Positions 8,440-16,706 of a DNA stretch of 35,457 nucleotides are shown in pieces (within the stretch, counting starts at the first letter, position 1; each line of letters begins with the position of its first letter). The DNA comes from Bacteroidales bacterium (GTDB taxonomy: Bacteria; Bacteroidota; Bacteroidia; Bacteroidales; G3-4614): assembly GCA_017559955.1 (NCBI GenBank), contig JAFYPQ010000035.1, positions 73,904-109,360 on the forward strand, given 5' to 3'. A program made the translations under genes and the position numbers. Under the pieces are notes generated by a model that saw nothing but the letters and a program-made list of their open reading frames with translations, ran no database searches and had not been told where the DNA came from.

Positions 8440-8474
8440 AACTCTAAAAACTAACAACTGACAACTAACAACTC
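8440..8474 (-). repeat. Five-unit 7-base repeat array between rsfS and prfB
   Basis: On the minus strand the units are GAGTTGT-TAGTTGT-CAGTTGT-TAGTTTT-TAGAGTT, five in exact 7-base register. Unlike the other arrays this one sits between two divergent genes, upstream of both the rsfS promoter and prfB. No clear prfB promoter is visible between the array and the start codon; TAATTTCG at 8487-8494 is a one-mismatch candidate. Confidence 0.75.
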
Positions 8475-8517
8475 AAAAAAATGTATTAATTTCGCTCTCG
8501 TAAAAATATTTTAAGGA

Positions 8518-9628
8518 ATGATAACAATTGAACAACTAAAAGAGACAGAAGAACGCAAGTTGGCGTTGAGGAGGTATCTTTGACCCCGACGGAAAGAAAA
8601 TAGAGTTGGAAGAGGAGGAGTTGCGTACTCACGTTCCCGATTTTTGGAACGATCGAGACAAAGCCGAACTTCAAATGAAAAAAATAAAAGAACTCAAATA
8701 CTGGATTGATGGTTACAACGAGGTGGCTGCAGCAGTAGAAGAGTTACAGTTGGCATACGAATTTTTAAAAGAGGGCATAGTCGAGGAGGCAGATGTCGAT
8801 AAAGCCTACGCTCGTGCCATCGATTTGGTATCAGAACTTGAACTTCGCAATATGCTTCGTCGTGAAGAAGATAAGATGGATGCCGTAATAAAGATAAACT
8901 CGGGAGCAGGCGGTACCGAAAGTCAGGATTGGGCAGAGATGCTTATGCGAATGTATTCGCGTTGGTGCGAAGCGAAAGGCTATAAACTTGCAATCGACCA
9001 CCTTATAGAGGGCGACGAGGCAGGAATAAAAACCGTAACTATGCACGCCGAAGGAGCCTTTGCGTATGGCTATCTAAAAGGCGAAAACGGAGTACACCGT
9101 TTAGTCAGAGTATCGCCTTATAATGCACAAGGCAAACGAATGACATCATTTGCATCGGTCTTTATAACACCACTTGTAGATGATTCGATAGAGGTAAAAG
9201 TAGATATGGCGGCAGTATCGTGGGATACATTCCGTTCGGGAGGAGCAGGAGGACAGAACGTAAATAAAGTAGAATCAGGAGTTCGTCTTCGCTATAACTT
9301 CAAAGACCCATATACAGGCGAGGAGGAGGAGATTTTGATTGAAAACACCGAAACTCGAGACCAACCCAAGAACCGTGAAAATGCGATGCGACAACTTCGT
9401 TCAATCCTATACGACAAAGAGTTGAAACATCGTATGGAGGAGCAAGCAAAAGTAGAAGCAGGAAAGAAAAAGATAGAGTGGGGATCGCAAATACGCAGTT
9501 ATGTGTTTGATGATCGCCGAGTTAAAGACCACCGTACAAACTATCAAACTTCCGACGTAGGAGGCGTAATGGACGGCGATTTAGACCAATTCATAAAATC
9601 GTACCTAATGGAGTTTGGAGGCGAGTAA
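8518..9628 (+). CDS. prfB: Peptide chain release factor 2, made by +1 programmed frameshift
   Basis: RF2 reads UAA and UGA stop codons and triggers peptide release. The gene begins at ATG 8518 and reads 21 codons to ...Arg-Arg-Tyr-Leu, then hits an in-frame TGA at 8581. A +1 slip on CTT-TGA resumes at GAC (8582) and gives a product of 369 residues, the normal RF2 length. The joined protein has the helical domain 1, the codon-recognition loop at about residues 199-201 reading Ser-Pro-Tyr (usually Ser-Pro-Phe), and the catalytic GGQ at about 244-246 in SGGAGGQNVNK. A plain annotation would wrongly start the gene at TTG 8606 or call it broken. It shares a transcript with argB, 21 bases downstream. 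Confidence 0.95.
8568..8584 (+). promoter_or_regulatory. prfB +1 frameshift site with SD-like stimulator
   Basis: GAGGAGG (8568-8574), a 3-base spacer TAT, the slippery CTT (8578-8580) and TGAC (8581-8584). It has the same spacing as the E. coli prfB site (AGGGGG-TAT-CTT-TGAC). Autoregulation follows: when RF2 is scarce the ribosome pauses at TGA and shifts. Confidence 0.93.
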
Positions 9629-9649
9629 CAACAGAAAAATGCAAGAACA

Positions 9650-10423
9650 ATGGAACAATTAAAAGTTATAAAAGTAGGAGGCAAAATAGTAGAAGAGAAC
9701 GATACATTGAACGTATTGTTAAACGACTATGCCCGTGTTGAGGGACGAAAAATACTTGTGCATGGCGGAGGTCGTTCGGCAACAAAAATATCGGCACAAC
9801 TCGGTATAGAAACCCAAATGATTGACGGACGCCGTGTAACAGATGCCGAAACTCTCAAAGTGGTAACTATGGTGTATGCAGGATTGGTAAACAAGACCAT
9901 AGTAGCATCATTGCAAGCTCGTGGAATAAATGCCATAGGAGTATGTGGAGCTGATGCAGGAATAATCCTGTCAAACAAACGCCCTGCCACTCCAATTGAT
10001 TATGGTTATGTAGGAGATGTAGTGAAGGTAGATGGTGATATGTTGGCAAACCTTCTTAATGGAGGAACATACCCCGTAGTGGCACCAATAACACACGACG
10101 GAAAAGGTAATCTCCTTAATACCAATGCCGATACTATAGCAAGTGAAGTAGCAAAAGGAGTGGCAGAGAAATTTGAAGTAACCCTTATCTACTGCTTCGA
10201 AAAACCCGGAGTATTGATGGATGAGAATGACGATAACTCTGTAATTCCTCTAATTGATAAAGTAAAATTCGAGGAGTTAAAAGCCTCGGGAGTGGTATCC
10301 GGAGGAATGTTACCAAAACTTCAAAGTGCATTCAAAGCATTGGAGTCGGGAGTAAAAGAGGTGGTAATAACCCACGCCTCAGCTATCGACAACCCCAATG
10401 CAGGAACACATATCGTATTATAG
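9650..10423 (+). CDS. argB: Acetylglutamate kinase family (N-acetyl- or N-succinyl-glutamate kinase)
   Basis: A 257-residue amino-acid kinase that phosphorylates the gamma carboxyl of N-acylglutamate, the second step of arginine synthesis. Motifs: the phosphate-binding KVGGKIVEEN near residues 8-17, LVHGGGRSAT at 37-46 (substrate and ATP loop), and the C-terminal VVSGGMLPKLQSAFKALESG with the conserved Lys. In several Bacteroidales the arginine pathway uses N-succinyl intermediates, so the natural substrate may be N-succinylglutamate; the sequence alone does not decide. It lies 21 bases after prfB in the same operon. Its TAG stop is the first triplet of a 7-base repeat array. No other arg genes are nearby. 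Confidence 0.92.
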   Translation: MEQLKVIKVGGKIVEENDTLNVLLNDYARVEGRKILVHGGGRSATKISAQLGIETQMIDGRRVTDAETLKVVTMVYAGLVNKTIVASLQARGINAIGVCGADAGIILSNKRPATPIDYGYVGDVVKVDGDMLANLLNGGTYPVVAPITHDGKGNLLNTNADTIASEVAKGVAEKFEVTLIYCFEKPGVLMDENDDNSVIPLIDKVKFEELKASGVVSGGMLPKLQSAFKALESGVKEVVITHASAIDNPNAGTHIVL

Positions 10424-10521
10424 TTGTTAGTTTTTAGTTGTTAGCTTTTAGCATATTTATCTGCTATACTGACAACTAAAAACTACCCCGAAGGGGCAAC
10501 GAAGTTGACAACTAACAACTA
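10421..10521. repeat. Inverted pair of 7-base repeat arrays with CCCC/GGGG hairpin between argB and katA
   Basis: Plus-strand units TAGTTGT-TAGTTTT-TAGTTGT-TAGCTTT-TAGCATA (10421-10455) start at the argB stop. Opposed units ACAACTA-AAAACTA lie at 10472-10485, then CCCCGAAGGGG (10486-10496), CAACGAAGTTG (10497-10507) and two more ACAACTA units (10508-10521) that overlap the katA end. TAGTTTTTAGTTGT (10428-10441) is a perfect reverse complement of 10472-10485, so the gap can form a long stem with about a 30-base loop and may end transcription in both directions. Confidence 0.75.
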
Positions 10522-12020
10522 CTCGTTGCCTCAAATCTCTCTTGCCGGCTCATTTTAGCCAAACTCTTAACAACTTCCAAATCAAGGTTTAGCATCTTTG
10601 CCAAACGGCTACCATACTCTGTGTCGGCAAGATAGCAGTGTGCGCAGTGCCTTAGTTTAACATTTTCAGTAACAGGCATAATATCGGTAACGGTATTCTC
10701 GAGAAGCAACAAACGTTTCTCCTCTGTCATTAATCGATATAGGTTGCCCGGCTGATAAAAACAATCATCCTCTCTATCCTCGTATGGATTATATCTCATG
10801 CTGTTGCCATCGGTAGGCGAGTAGGCATAGTGGGCTTGTTTAGTATGCCACTCTCCAATGCTGTTAGGCGAATATCCTTTTGTAGCACCCATATTGCCGT
10901 CAACTCTCATTTGCCCGTCTCGGTGAAAACTATGGACAGGACATTTAGCACGATTAACAGGAATTTGGTCATGATTAACACCCAAACGATAGCGTTGAGC
11001 ATCGCCATACGAAAACAACCTGCCTTGTAACATTTTATCGGGAGAGAAACCTATGCCCGGTACAATATGTTGAGGATTAAAAGCCGCCTGTTCCACTTCT
11101 GCAAAATAGTTCTCGGGGTTGCGATTAAGTTCAATTTCTCCAACCTCAATCAAAGGAAAATCCTTATGGCTCCAAACCTTTGTAAGGTCAAAGGGGTTCT
11201 CTTTATAATTTTTAGCATCTTCCTCTGTCATAATCTGAAAATATAGCTTCCATTTAGGAAAGTCGCCTCTATTAATAGCCTCAAATAAGTCTCGTTGGTG
11301 GCTCTCTCTGTCTTTGGCAATAATAGCTTCCGCCTCCTTGTTCGATAAGTTTTTAATACCCTGTTGAGTAAGAAGATGAAACTTAACCCAATGTCTTACA
11401 CCGTCTTTATTAATAACGCTGTAAGTGTGCGAACCAAAGCCGTGCATATGTCTGTATGATGCAGGAATACCCCTGTCCGACATTAAGATTGTAACCTGAT
11501 GCAGAGCCTCGGGTAACATCGTCCAAAAATCCCAATAATTTTGAGGTGAGCGCATATTGGTATGAGGATCACGTTTAACAACATGGTTAAGGTCTGCAAA
11601 CTGCAGAGGGTCTCGGAGAAAGAAAACAGGAGTATTATTTCCAACCAAATCCCAGTTGCCCTCGTCGGTGTAAAACTTAATGGCAAAACCTCTTATGTCA
11701 CGTTCGGCATCAGCTGCACCACGTTCGCCTGCAACCGTCGAGAAACGGATAAAAAGGTAGGTTTCCTTACCCACTTCCGAGAAGATACTTGCACAACAAT
11801 ATTCAGTTACATCGTGAGTAACCTTAAATGTACCGTAGGCACCACTCCCTTTAGCGTGCATTCTGCGTTCGGGAATAACCTCTCTGTCAAAATGAGCAAG
11901 TTTCTCAATCAACCAATTATCTTCCAATAAAACACCCCCTCTGCGACCGGCAGTAAGCGAGTTGGTGTTATCCACTACGGGAGCACCAACCTCGTTTGTT
12001 AAAAACTTTTTATCTTTCAT
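10512..12020 (-). CDS. katA: Heme catalase (small-subunit, clade 3 type)
   Basis: A 502-residue catalase converting hydrogen peroxide to water and oxygen. Catalytic His55 lies in [12 protein letters not shown]; the distal Asn is in [11 protein letters not shown] (about 125-134); the proximal heme ligand is Tyr338 in [14 protein letters not shown]. Length fits the small-subunit catalases known from aerotolerant Bacteroides. No signal peptide is seen. The last codons read Ser-Ser-Cys-stop, and the final two residues and the stop come from the ACAACTA repeat array, so the array seems to have invaded or replaced the original 3' end. It is transcribed divergently from the GH84 gene. A likely but imperfect promoter lies at 12074-12102. 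OxyR control is expected for this family but no site is recognised. Confidence 0.96.
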   Translation of the reverse strand: MKDKKFLTNEVGAPVVDNTNSLTAGRRGGVLLEDNWLIEKLAHFDREVIPERRMHAKGSGAYGTFKVTHDVTEYCCASIFSEVGKETYLFIRFSTVAGERGAADAERDIRGFAIKFYTDEGNWDLVGNNTPVFFLRDPLQFADLNHVVKRDPHTNMRSPQNYWDFWTMLPEALHQVTILMSDRGIPASYRHMHGFGSHTYSVINKDGVRHWVKFHLLTQQGIKNLSNKEAEAIIAKDRESHQRDLFEAINRGDFPKWKLYFQIMTEEDAKNYKENPFDLTKVWSHKDFPLIEVGEIELNRNPENYFAEVEQAAFNPQHIVPGIGFSPDKMLQGRLFSYGDAQRYRLGVNHDQIPVNRAKCPVHSFHRDGQMRVDGNMGATKGYSPNSIGEWHTKQAHYAYSPTDGNSMRYNPYEDREDDCFYQPGNLYRLMTEEKRLLLLENTVTDIMPVTENVKLRHCAHCYLADTEYGSRLAKMLNLDLEVVKSLAKMSRQERFEATSSC

Positions 12021-12073
12021 AATCCATAATTATTATATTATAATAACCACGACTAATCACGTTTTGTTGAATA

Positions 12074-12102
12074 AAAAACTATATTTAAGGCATTCCCTCA
12101 AA
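12074..12102 (-). promoter_or_regulatory. Possible katA promoter
   Basis: Minus-strand TTTG (12102-12099), 17 bases, then TAGTTTTT (12081-12074), one base off TAnnTTTG. It overlaps the region upstream of the divergent GH84 -7 box. Confidence 0.35.
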
Positions 12103-12111
12103 TAAATTTCT

Positions 12112-12119
12112 TATATTTG
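12112..12119 (+). promoter_or_regulatory. -7 element for GH84 gene
   Basis: TATATTTG followed by C matches TAnnTTTG; no TTG is found at the expected upstream distance. The leader to the ATG at 12186 would be about 60 bases and A-rich. Confidence 0.45.
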
Positions 12120-12185
12120 CATTTAGTGAGTACTGAATAGTACAATTTATTATGAAACAATAAAAAAACAAATAACAAATTAATC

Positions 12186-14927
12186 ATGTTGAAAATCAAA
12201 TTTTTATCAGTTGCATTATGTGCGCTCTTTTTAATGAGCTGTACGGCTGAATTGAAAGTTCGCATCAATCCCACGCCACAAAAAATAGAGATGGCAAAAA
12301 AAGGTGCATTAAACATTGCAAAAGGATTTACTCCGGAGGGTGAATCGGAGTCGGTTGCTCATTCGCTTGTACATCTGAATATAACAGAAGATGGAGTACC
12401 TACAACATTTATGATTGACAAATCAATTGCACTTTCCGACAGTGCTCTTGCCAAGAGTGGAGCATATATACTTGAAATAAATAAAGAAGGTATATTTATT
12501 TCGGCATACGATGAGCGTGGAGCATTCTATGCAATACAAACATTAAAACAACTATCTGTAGAAAACGATATACCATATATGACCATTACCGACTATCCCG
12601 ATATGCCTTATCGTGGAGTGGTAGAGGGATTTTACGGAACACCTTGGTCGCACGAAACACGAGTTTCGTTACTCGATTTCTATGGCAAATTCAAAATGAA
12701 CTCATATCTATATGGACCTAAAGATGACCCATACCACAGTTCTCCATATTGGAGATTGCCTTACCCCGAAGAGGAGGCTCAAAAAATAAAAGAGTTGGTT
12801 GGAGCATCGAAACGTAACTATGTCGATTTCATTTGGGCAATACACCCTGGAAAAGATATTCAATGGAATGAGAGCGACTACCAAAAATTGTATGCAAAAT
12901 TTGAGGCGATGTACGATTTGGGAATTCGCTCATTTGCATTGTTCTTCGACGATATTGAAGGAATTGGAACACGTCCTGATATGCAGGCTCAACTTCTTAA
13001 CCGCTTGCACACTGAGTTTGTTGAGGTAAAAGGCGATGTTTCTCCTCTTATCATCTGCCCAACCGACTACACTAAACTTTGGGCAAACCCTGCTCCCGAC
13101 GGATATTTAGCACTATTGGGTAATGTATTACACCCATCGATTCACGTAATGTGGACAGGCGATTTCGTATGTGGAGATATTACTCCCGAAACTCTCGATT
13201 GGGTTAGTGAACGCATTAAACGCCCATCGTTTATATGGTGGAACTATCCTGTTACCGACTATGTGCGTAACCTGATACTTCAAGGTCCCGTATATGGATT
13301 GGACAGCACTGCAACAACTGCAACAATGGCAGGATTTGTAAGCAACCCAATGGAACATGGCGAGGCTTCTAAATTGGCTCTTTATGGAGTTGCCGATTAT
13401 ACTTGGAACATTAAAGGATATTCTCCAATGGAGAATTGGGAGGCAGGCTTAAATGAGTTGATGCCATCGGCAAAAGAGGCATACCGCACCTTTGCAATAC
13501 ACTCGTGCGACACCGAAACAGGTTATCGCAGAGACGAGTCGTGGGAGACCGAGACATTCACAGTTGATGAATACACACAAGCACAATACGATGCACTAAT
13601 GGCTGAGTTCAAGAAAATTGAGGCAGCACCTGCCGTAATCGATTCATTCTGTACAAACCGAGCATTGGCTAACGAACTTCGCCCGTGGTTGGTTGAGTTC
13701 GAAAAATTAGGTATTCGTGGACAAAAAACACTCGAACTCATGAAACTATACGAGGCAGGCGAGTATGAAAAATTCTGGAACTTGTTCGAGGAGAACCGAA
13801 TGGATTTTGAAGAACAAGCAGCATATCTTGCACACAAATCGGGTACACTAAAATTACAACCATTCATTGAGAATGCAACCGATGCATTGGCAAACAAATA
13901 CTATTCAACCGTATCAGGAACACCACTACCTGTACGCAAAGCCATAGGAACATTTGCTAACCTTGCAACCATACAGGCAAAACCTATGTTTGATGGCGAT
14001 AAAAACAGCTTCTATACATCTGGCGATGCACAAAAAGATGGCAGTTGGATAGGAATGGATTTGGGAGAGGTAACAGATGTTAAGACAATTATAATAAATC
14101 AAGGACGCAATGTACCCAACGATGTCGATTACTTTGATATGGCACGATTGGAGTACTCTCTTGATGGAGAAACTTGGCAACTTTTACGTGATGAAATAAA
14201 CGGAGTCTATGACGTTATTTGGGAAGGAGCAGCTGTTCAGGCACGTTATGTACGTTTGGCTCGTAATGATGCCTCAGAGCGTCAAAATTGGGTGGCAATA
14301 CGTTCGTTCGAGGTAAATCCTGTAAAACGTGATGCCTCAATCTACACTAATGTAGAGCGTTTGGTAAATAACCGAGTAACAACATTCAAAGACCAAATAG
14401 TTGTAAAACGAGTATTAGAGGTTATAACTCTAAATCCGGGCGAGTATGTAGGAATAGAGTTGCCATACATTGCAACAATAACAAATGTAGATACTCAATT
14501 CAATGCACCTCTTACAGCAGAGTATTCACAAGATGGCATTAAGTGGAGCACAACACCTGCACCATGTCGTTACATACGCTATATAAACAACACAGCCTCT
14601 GCCGTAGGTATGAAGATGGATAAGTTCGACCTAACAGCCGACCTTTCAGGAGCAAACGGAACAGAGAACGTATTCGACAAAAACTTCGAAACAACATACA
14701 CTCCAACAGAGGAGGCAACAATCATTCTTCCCGACGGAGTTAAAGAGTGCACAATCCTTATGCGCTCTGCAAACAGAGTGAAAATTAAACAACTATCAGA
14801 GGCAGGCGAGGAGTTGGCATCAGGCGAGGCAACATCGTTGTACTACTCATTTGCTCCCGCAGCCGAAGTTAAGAAAATTGCAATATCAGGCAATCCCGAA
14901 ATCTGCGAGATAGTATATAAGTATTAG
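12186..14927 (+). CDS. Lipoprotein GH84 beta-N-acetylglucosaminidase (hyaluronidase/NagJ type)
   Basis: A 913-residue secreted lipoprotein: signal peptide with lipobox LMSC and lipid-bearing Cys19. Residues about 25-135 form the GH20b-like N-terminal domain. The GH84 catalytic domain follows, with VEGFYGTPWSHETR at 147-160 and the paired catalytic Asp255-Asp256 in FALFFDDIEG; these give substrate-assisted cleavage through the N-acetyl group. A helical region (about 470-590) precedes an F5/8 type C (CBM32-like) domain at about 610-740 (GSWIGMDLGE, LEYSLDGETWQLL, VQARYVRL). The remaining 170 residues may hold one or two more beta-sandwich modules (PYIATITN, SQDGIKWSTTPAPCRYIRYI). It likely trims GlcNAc from host O-glycans or hyaluronan at the cell surface or in the periplasm. 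It is a single-gene transcript, with no SusC/SusD genes nearby. Confidence 0.92.
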   Translation: MLKIKFLSVALCALFLMSCTAELKVRINPTPQKIEMAKKGALNIAKGFTPEGESESVAHSLVHLNITEDGVPTTFMIDKSIALSDSALAKSGAYILEINKEGIFISAYDERGAFYAIQTLKQLSVENDIPYMTITDYPDMPYRGVVEGFYGTPWSHETRVSLLDFYGKFKMNSYLYGPKDDPYHSSPYWRLPYPEEEAQKIKELVGASKRNYVDFIWAIHPGKDIQWNESDYQKLYAKFEAMYDLGIRSFALFFDDIEGIGTRPDMQAQLLNRLHTEFVEVKGDVSPLIICPTDYTKLWANPAPDGYLALLGNVLHPSIHVMWTGDFVCGDITPETLDWVSERIKRPSFIWWNYPVTDYVRNLILQGPVYGLDSTATTATMAGFVSNPMEHGEASKLALYGVADYTWNIKGYSPMENWEAGLNELMPSAKEAYRTFAIHSCDTETGYRRDESWETETFTVDEYTQAQYDALMAEFKKIEAAPAVIDSFCTNRALANELRPWLVEFEKLGIRGQKTLELMKLYEAGEYEKFWNLFEENRMDFEEQAAYLAHKSGTLKLQPFIENATDALANKYYSTVSGTPLPVRKAIGTFANLATIQAKPMFDGDKNSFYTSGDAQKDGSWIGMDLGEVTDVKTIIINQGRNVPNDVDYFDMARLEYSLDGETWQLLRDEINGVYDVIWEGAAVQARYVRLARNDASERQNWVAIRSFEVNPVKRDASIYTNVERLVNNRVTTFKDQIVVKRVLEVITLNPGEYVGIELPYIATITNVDTQFNAPLTAEYSQDGIKWSTTPAPCRYIRYINNTASAVGMKMDKFDLTADLSGANGTENVFDKNFETTYTPTEEATIILPDGVKECTILMRSANRVKIKQLSEAGEELASGEATSLYYSFAPAAEVKKIAISGNPEICEIVYKY

Positions 14928-14943
14928 AATTCATTAGAAATTT

Positions 14944-14983
14944 AAAAGAGGAATTAGGAATTTTATCTTAATTCCTCTTTTTT
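14944..14983 (+). terminator. Rho-independent terminator after GH84 gene
   Basis: AAAAGAGGAATTA (14944-14956) pairs with TAATTCCTCTTTT (14969-14981) followed by T. The stem sequence resembles the hairpin at 1904-1947. Confidence 0.8.
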
Positions 14984-15043
14984 ACAATCACTCTAATGAC
15001 TTTATTGACCCAATTGTCGCTAATGACACTAATAATAAAACTA

Positions 15044-15072
15044 ACGGAGTTGCCCAATTTGGACAACTCCGT
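15044..15072. terminator. Palindromic hairpin downstream of galE
   Basis: ACGGAGTTG-CCCAA (15044-15057) pairs with TTTGG-ACAACTCCGT (15058-15072) as a near-perfect palindrome. Minus-strand T content after it (TTAGTTTTATT) suits termination of galE. Confidence 0.6.
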
Positions 15073-15093
15073 ATTATTGCTTGTTGTTTTATA

Positions 15094-15128
15094 AGTTCTA
15101 ACAACTAAAAACTAATAACTAACAACTA
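15094..15128 (-). repeat. Five-unit 7-base repeat array after galE
   Basis: Minus-strand units TAGTTGT-TAGTTAT-TAGTTTT-TAGTTGT-TAGAACT in exact 7-base register, starting 6 bases after the galE TAA stop. Confidence 0.8.
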
Positions 15129-15134
15129 AATTAA

Positions 15135-16172
15135 TTACATAATTCCATCACGGCGAAGTTTCTCTTGCCATTTCCAAGCTGAAGCAAGAGTATCTTCCAA
15201 ATTCTCTTTAGCAACCCAGCCAAGAACGTTGTTAGCACGATCGGGGTTAGCCCAAACTTTCTCGATATCACCTTCACGACGGTCAACAATCTTGTAGTTT
15301 AGTTTAACTCCTGTTGCAGCCTCGAATGCGTTGATAAGTTCAAGAACAGAAACTCCACGTCCTGTACCAAGGTTAAATATCTCAACCTTCTCTTCGCTTT
15401 TGTTAGTTAACATTCTGTCAACTGCAATAACGTGAGCTTTTGCAAGATCGACAACATTGATGTAGTCTCGGATACAAGAACCGTCAGGAGTATCATAATC
15501 GTCGCCAAATACGCTCAACTCTTTGCGGATGCCCATTGCTGTTTGAGTAACAAATGGTACAAGGTTTTGAGGTACACCATTAGGCAACTCTCCAATCTCT
15601 GCCGATGGGTGAGCTCCTATTGGGTTGAAATAACGCAAAATGATTGCTTTGTAGGGAACACCTGAATATATTGCGTCTCGGATAATCTCTTCGTTAATTT
15701 GTTTAGTGTTTCCGTATGGCGAAAGAGCCGGTTTAATGGGAGCAGTTTCGTCAACAGGAAGTATGTCGGGTTGTCCGTAAACCGTGCAAGAAGATGAGAA
15801 TACTATGCCTTCAACTCCAAACTCGGGCATAAGTTCCATAAGAGTCATTAGTGAGTCAAGGTTGTTGCGGTAGTACATCAAAGGCTTTTGAACACTCTCG
15901 CCAACAGCTTTGCTTGCAGCAAAGTGAATAATACCTTTAATACCTTTGTTGTTTTCAAATACATCTTTCATTGCAGCTTTGTCGTTGCAATCAACTTGAT
16001 AGAAAACAGGACGAGTACCTGTAATACGCTCAATACCGTCAATCATTCCGGCATTAGAGTTTGAAAGGTTATCAACGATAACAACTTCGTAACCTGCATT
16101 TTGCAACTCTACGGTAGTGTGCGAACCAATATATCCGGCACCACCGGTAACCAATATTTTTCCTTTGCTCAT
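15135..16172 (-). CDS. galE: UDP-glucose 4-epimerase
   Basis: A 345-residue short-chain dehydrogenase-type enzyme that interconverts UDP-glucose and UDP-galactose, with NAD bound throughout. NAD-binding GGAGYIGSH is at 10-18; the catalytic set is Ser/Thr in FSSSCTVYG (about 125-133), Tyr153 and Lys157 in SPYGNTK. Length is typical. It is a single-gene transcript with a very good promoter at 16220-16250. It may supply UDP-Gal for the polysaccharide locus 8 kb away, though it is not part of that operon. Related epimerases can act on UDP-GlcNAc; the sequence alone does not exclude that. Confidence 0.95.
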   Translation of the reverse strand: MSKGKILVTGGAGYIGSHTTVELQNAGYEVVIVDNLSNSNAGMIDGIERITGTRPVFYQVDCNDKAAMKDVFENNKGIKGIIHFAASKAVGESVQKPLMYYRNNLDSLMTLMELMPEFGVEGIVFSSSCTVYGQPDILPVDETAPIKPALSPYGNTKQINEEIIRDAIYSGVPYKAIILRYFNPIGAHPSAEIGELPNGVPQNLVPFVTQTAMGIRKELSVFGDDYDTPDGSCIRDYINVVDLAKAHVIAVDRMLTNKSEEKVEIFNLGTGRGVSVLELINAFEAATGVKLNYKIVDRREGDIEKVWANPDRANNVLGWVAKENLEDTLASAWKWQEKLRRDGIM

Positions 16173-16219
16173 GGCGTTTATATATTTAAATAAATTAATA
16201 TTAAATGTATGTAATTATG

Positions 16220-16250
16220 CAAAGTTATGTAAACGTATTCACTTTTCAAA
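16220..16250 (-). promoter_or_regulatory. Strong Bacteroidota-type promoter for galE
   Basis: Minus-strand TTTG (TTG at 16249-16247), 19 bases, then TAACTTTG (16227-16220): a full match to the consensus. The leader to the ATG at 16172 is about 40 bases and AT-rich. Confidence 0.75.
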
Positions 16251-16318
16251 TAAAAATGGGATATACTTTTTTTAATAATTATATAGTAACTGTTTTTCAT
16301 TAATTTAATAAAAGAAAA

Positions 16319-16357
16319 ACCACCCCGAATGGGCAACGAAGTTGACAACAAATAACT
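16319..16357 (-). repeat. CCCC-GAA-TGGG hairpin and CAACGAAGTTG module downstream of ygbA-like gene
   Basis: CCCCGAATGGG (16323-16333) then CAACGAAGTTG (16334-16344) and ACAACA/ATAACT. The same two blocks in the same order stand between argB and katA (10486-10507). Only degenerate 7-base units remain here. Confidence 0.6.
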
Positions 16358-16360
16358 CTC

Positions 16361-16660
16361 TTACCTCTTCTTTTTTATCAAGTGGCTTATTGCATCGATA
16401 GGGTGGAGGAGAATCATCCGTGGTCCTGCATATCGCATAACCTCTCTTATATGTTCTCTCATTTCGGGTTTGTAGCAGTGTACTTTGCATATTTTACAAC
16501 TCCCTTTTTTATTTCCAAACGGACATTTGTCTAATCGAGCAAAAGCATAATTTTTTAATTCAAGGCATCTGTTACATAAAACTCTATTACCCTCTTTTCG
16601 TTGGCAATAGAGTTTTATCATTTTCTCAACTATTCGTTTCTCTTTATCTATTTCTGTCAT
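16361..16660 (-). CDS. YgbA-family Cys-rich protein (nitrous oxide-stimulated promoter family)
   Basis: A 99-residue soluble protein with seven cysteines (19, 29, 32, 46, 55, 58, 62) in the layout YC-x9-C-x2-C...C-PFG-x5-C-x2-C-x3-C, then HCYKPEMREHIREVMRYAGP and a hydrophobic tail with HPIDAISHL. This matches E. coli YgbA (PF11756), an NsrR-controlled gene linked to recovery from nitrosative stress. The Cys set could bind a metal or an iron-sulfur cluster; this is inference. It lies 46 bases after the outer-membrane efflux gene on the same strand and may be the last gene of that operon, although a 7-base repeat array fills the gap and ends right at its ATG. Confidence 0.82.
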   Translation of the reverse strand: MTEIDKEKRIVEKMIKLYCQRKEGNRVLCNRCLELKNYAFARLDKCPFGNKKGSCKICKVHCYKPEMREHIREVMRYAGPRMILLHPIDAISHLIKKKR

Positions 16661-16702
16661 CTAAAAACTAACTAACAACTAAAAACAAACAACTAACAAC
16701 TG
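16661..16702 (-). repeat. 7-base repeat array between efflux channel gene and ygbA-like gene
   Basis: Minus-strand units CAGTTGT-TAGTTGT-TTGTTTT-TAGTTGT then TAGTTAGTTTTTAG, which directly abuts the ATG of the ygbA-like gene. It fills almost the whole gap. Confidence 0.75.
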
Positions 16703-16706
16703 AATA

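Noticed and set aside
8518..8605. prfB as a broken gene or one starting at TTG 8606
   Set aside because: The in-frame TGA lies in a canonical +1 frameshift site and the joined product has normal RF2 length and N terminus.
10421..10521. CRISPR-like array in the 7-base repeats
   Set aside because: Units are only 7 bases and directly tandem, with no unique spacers and no cas genes.
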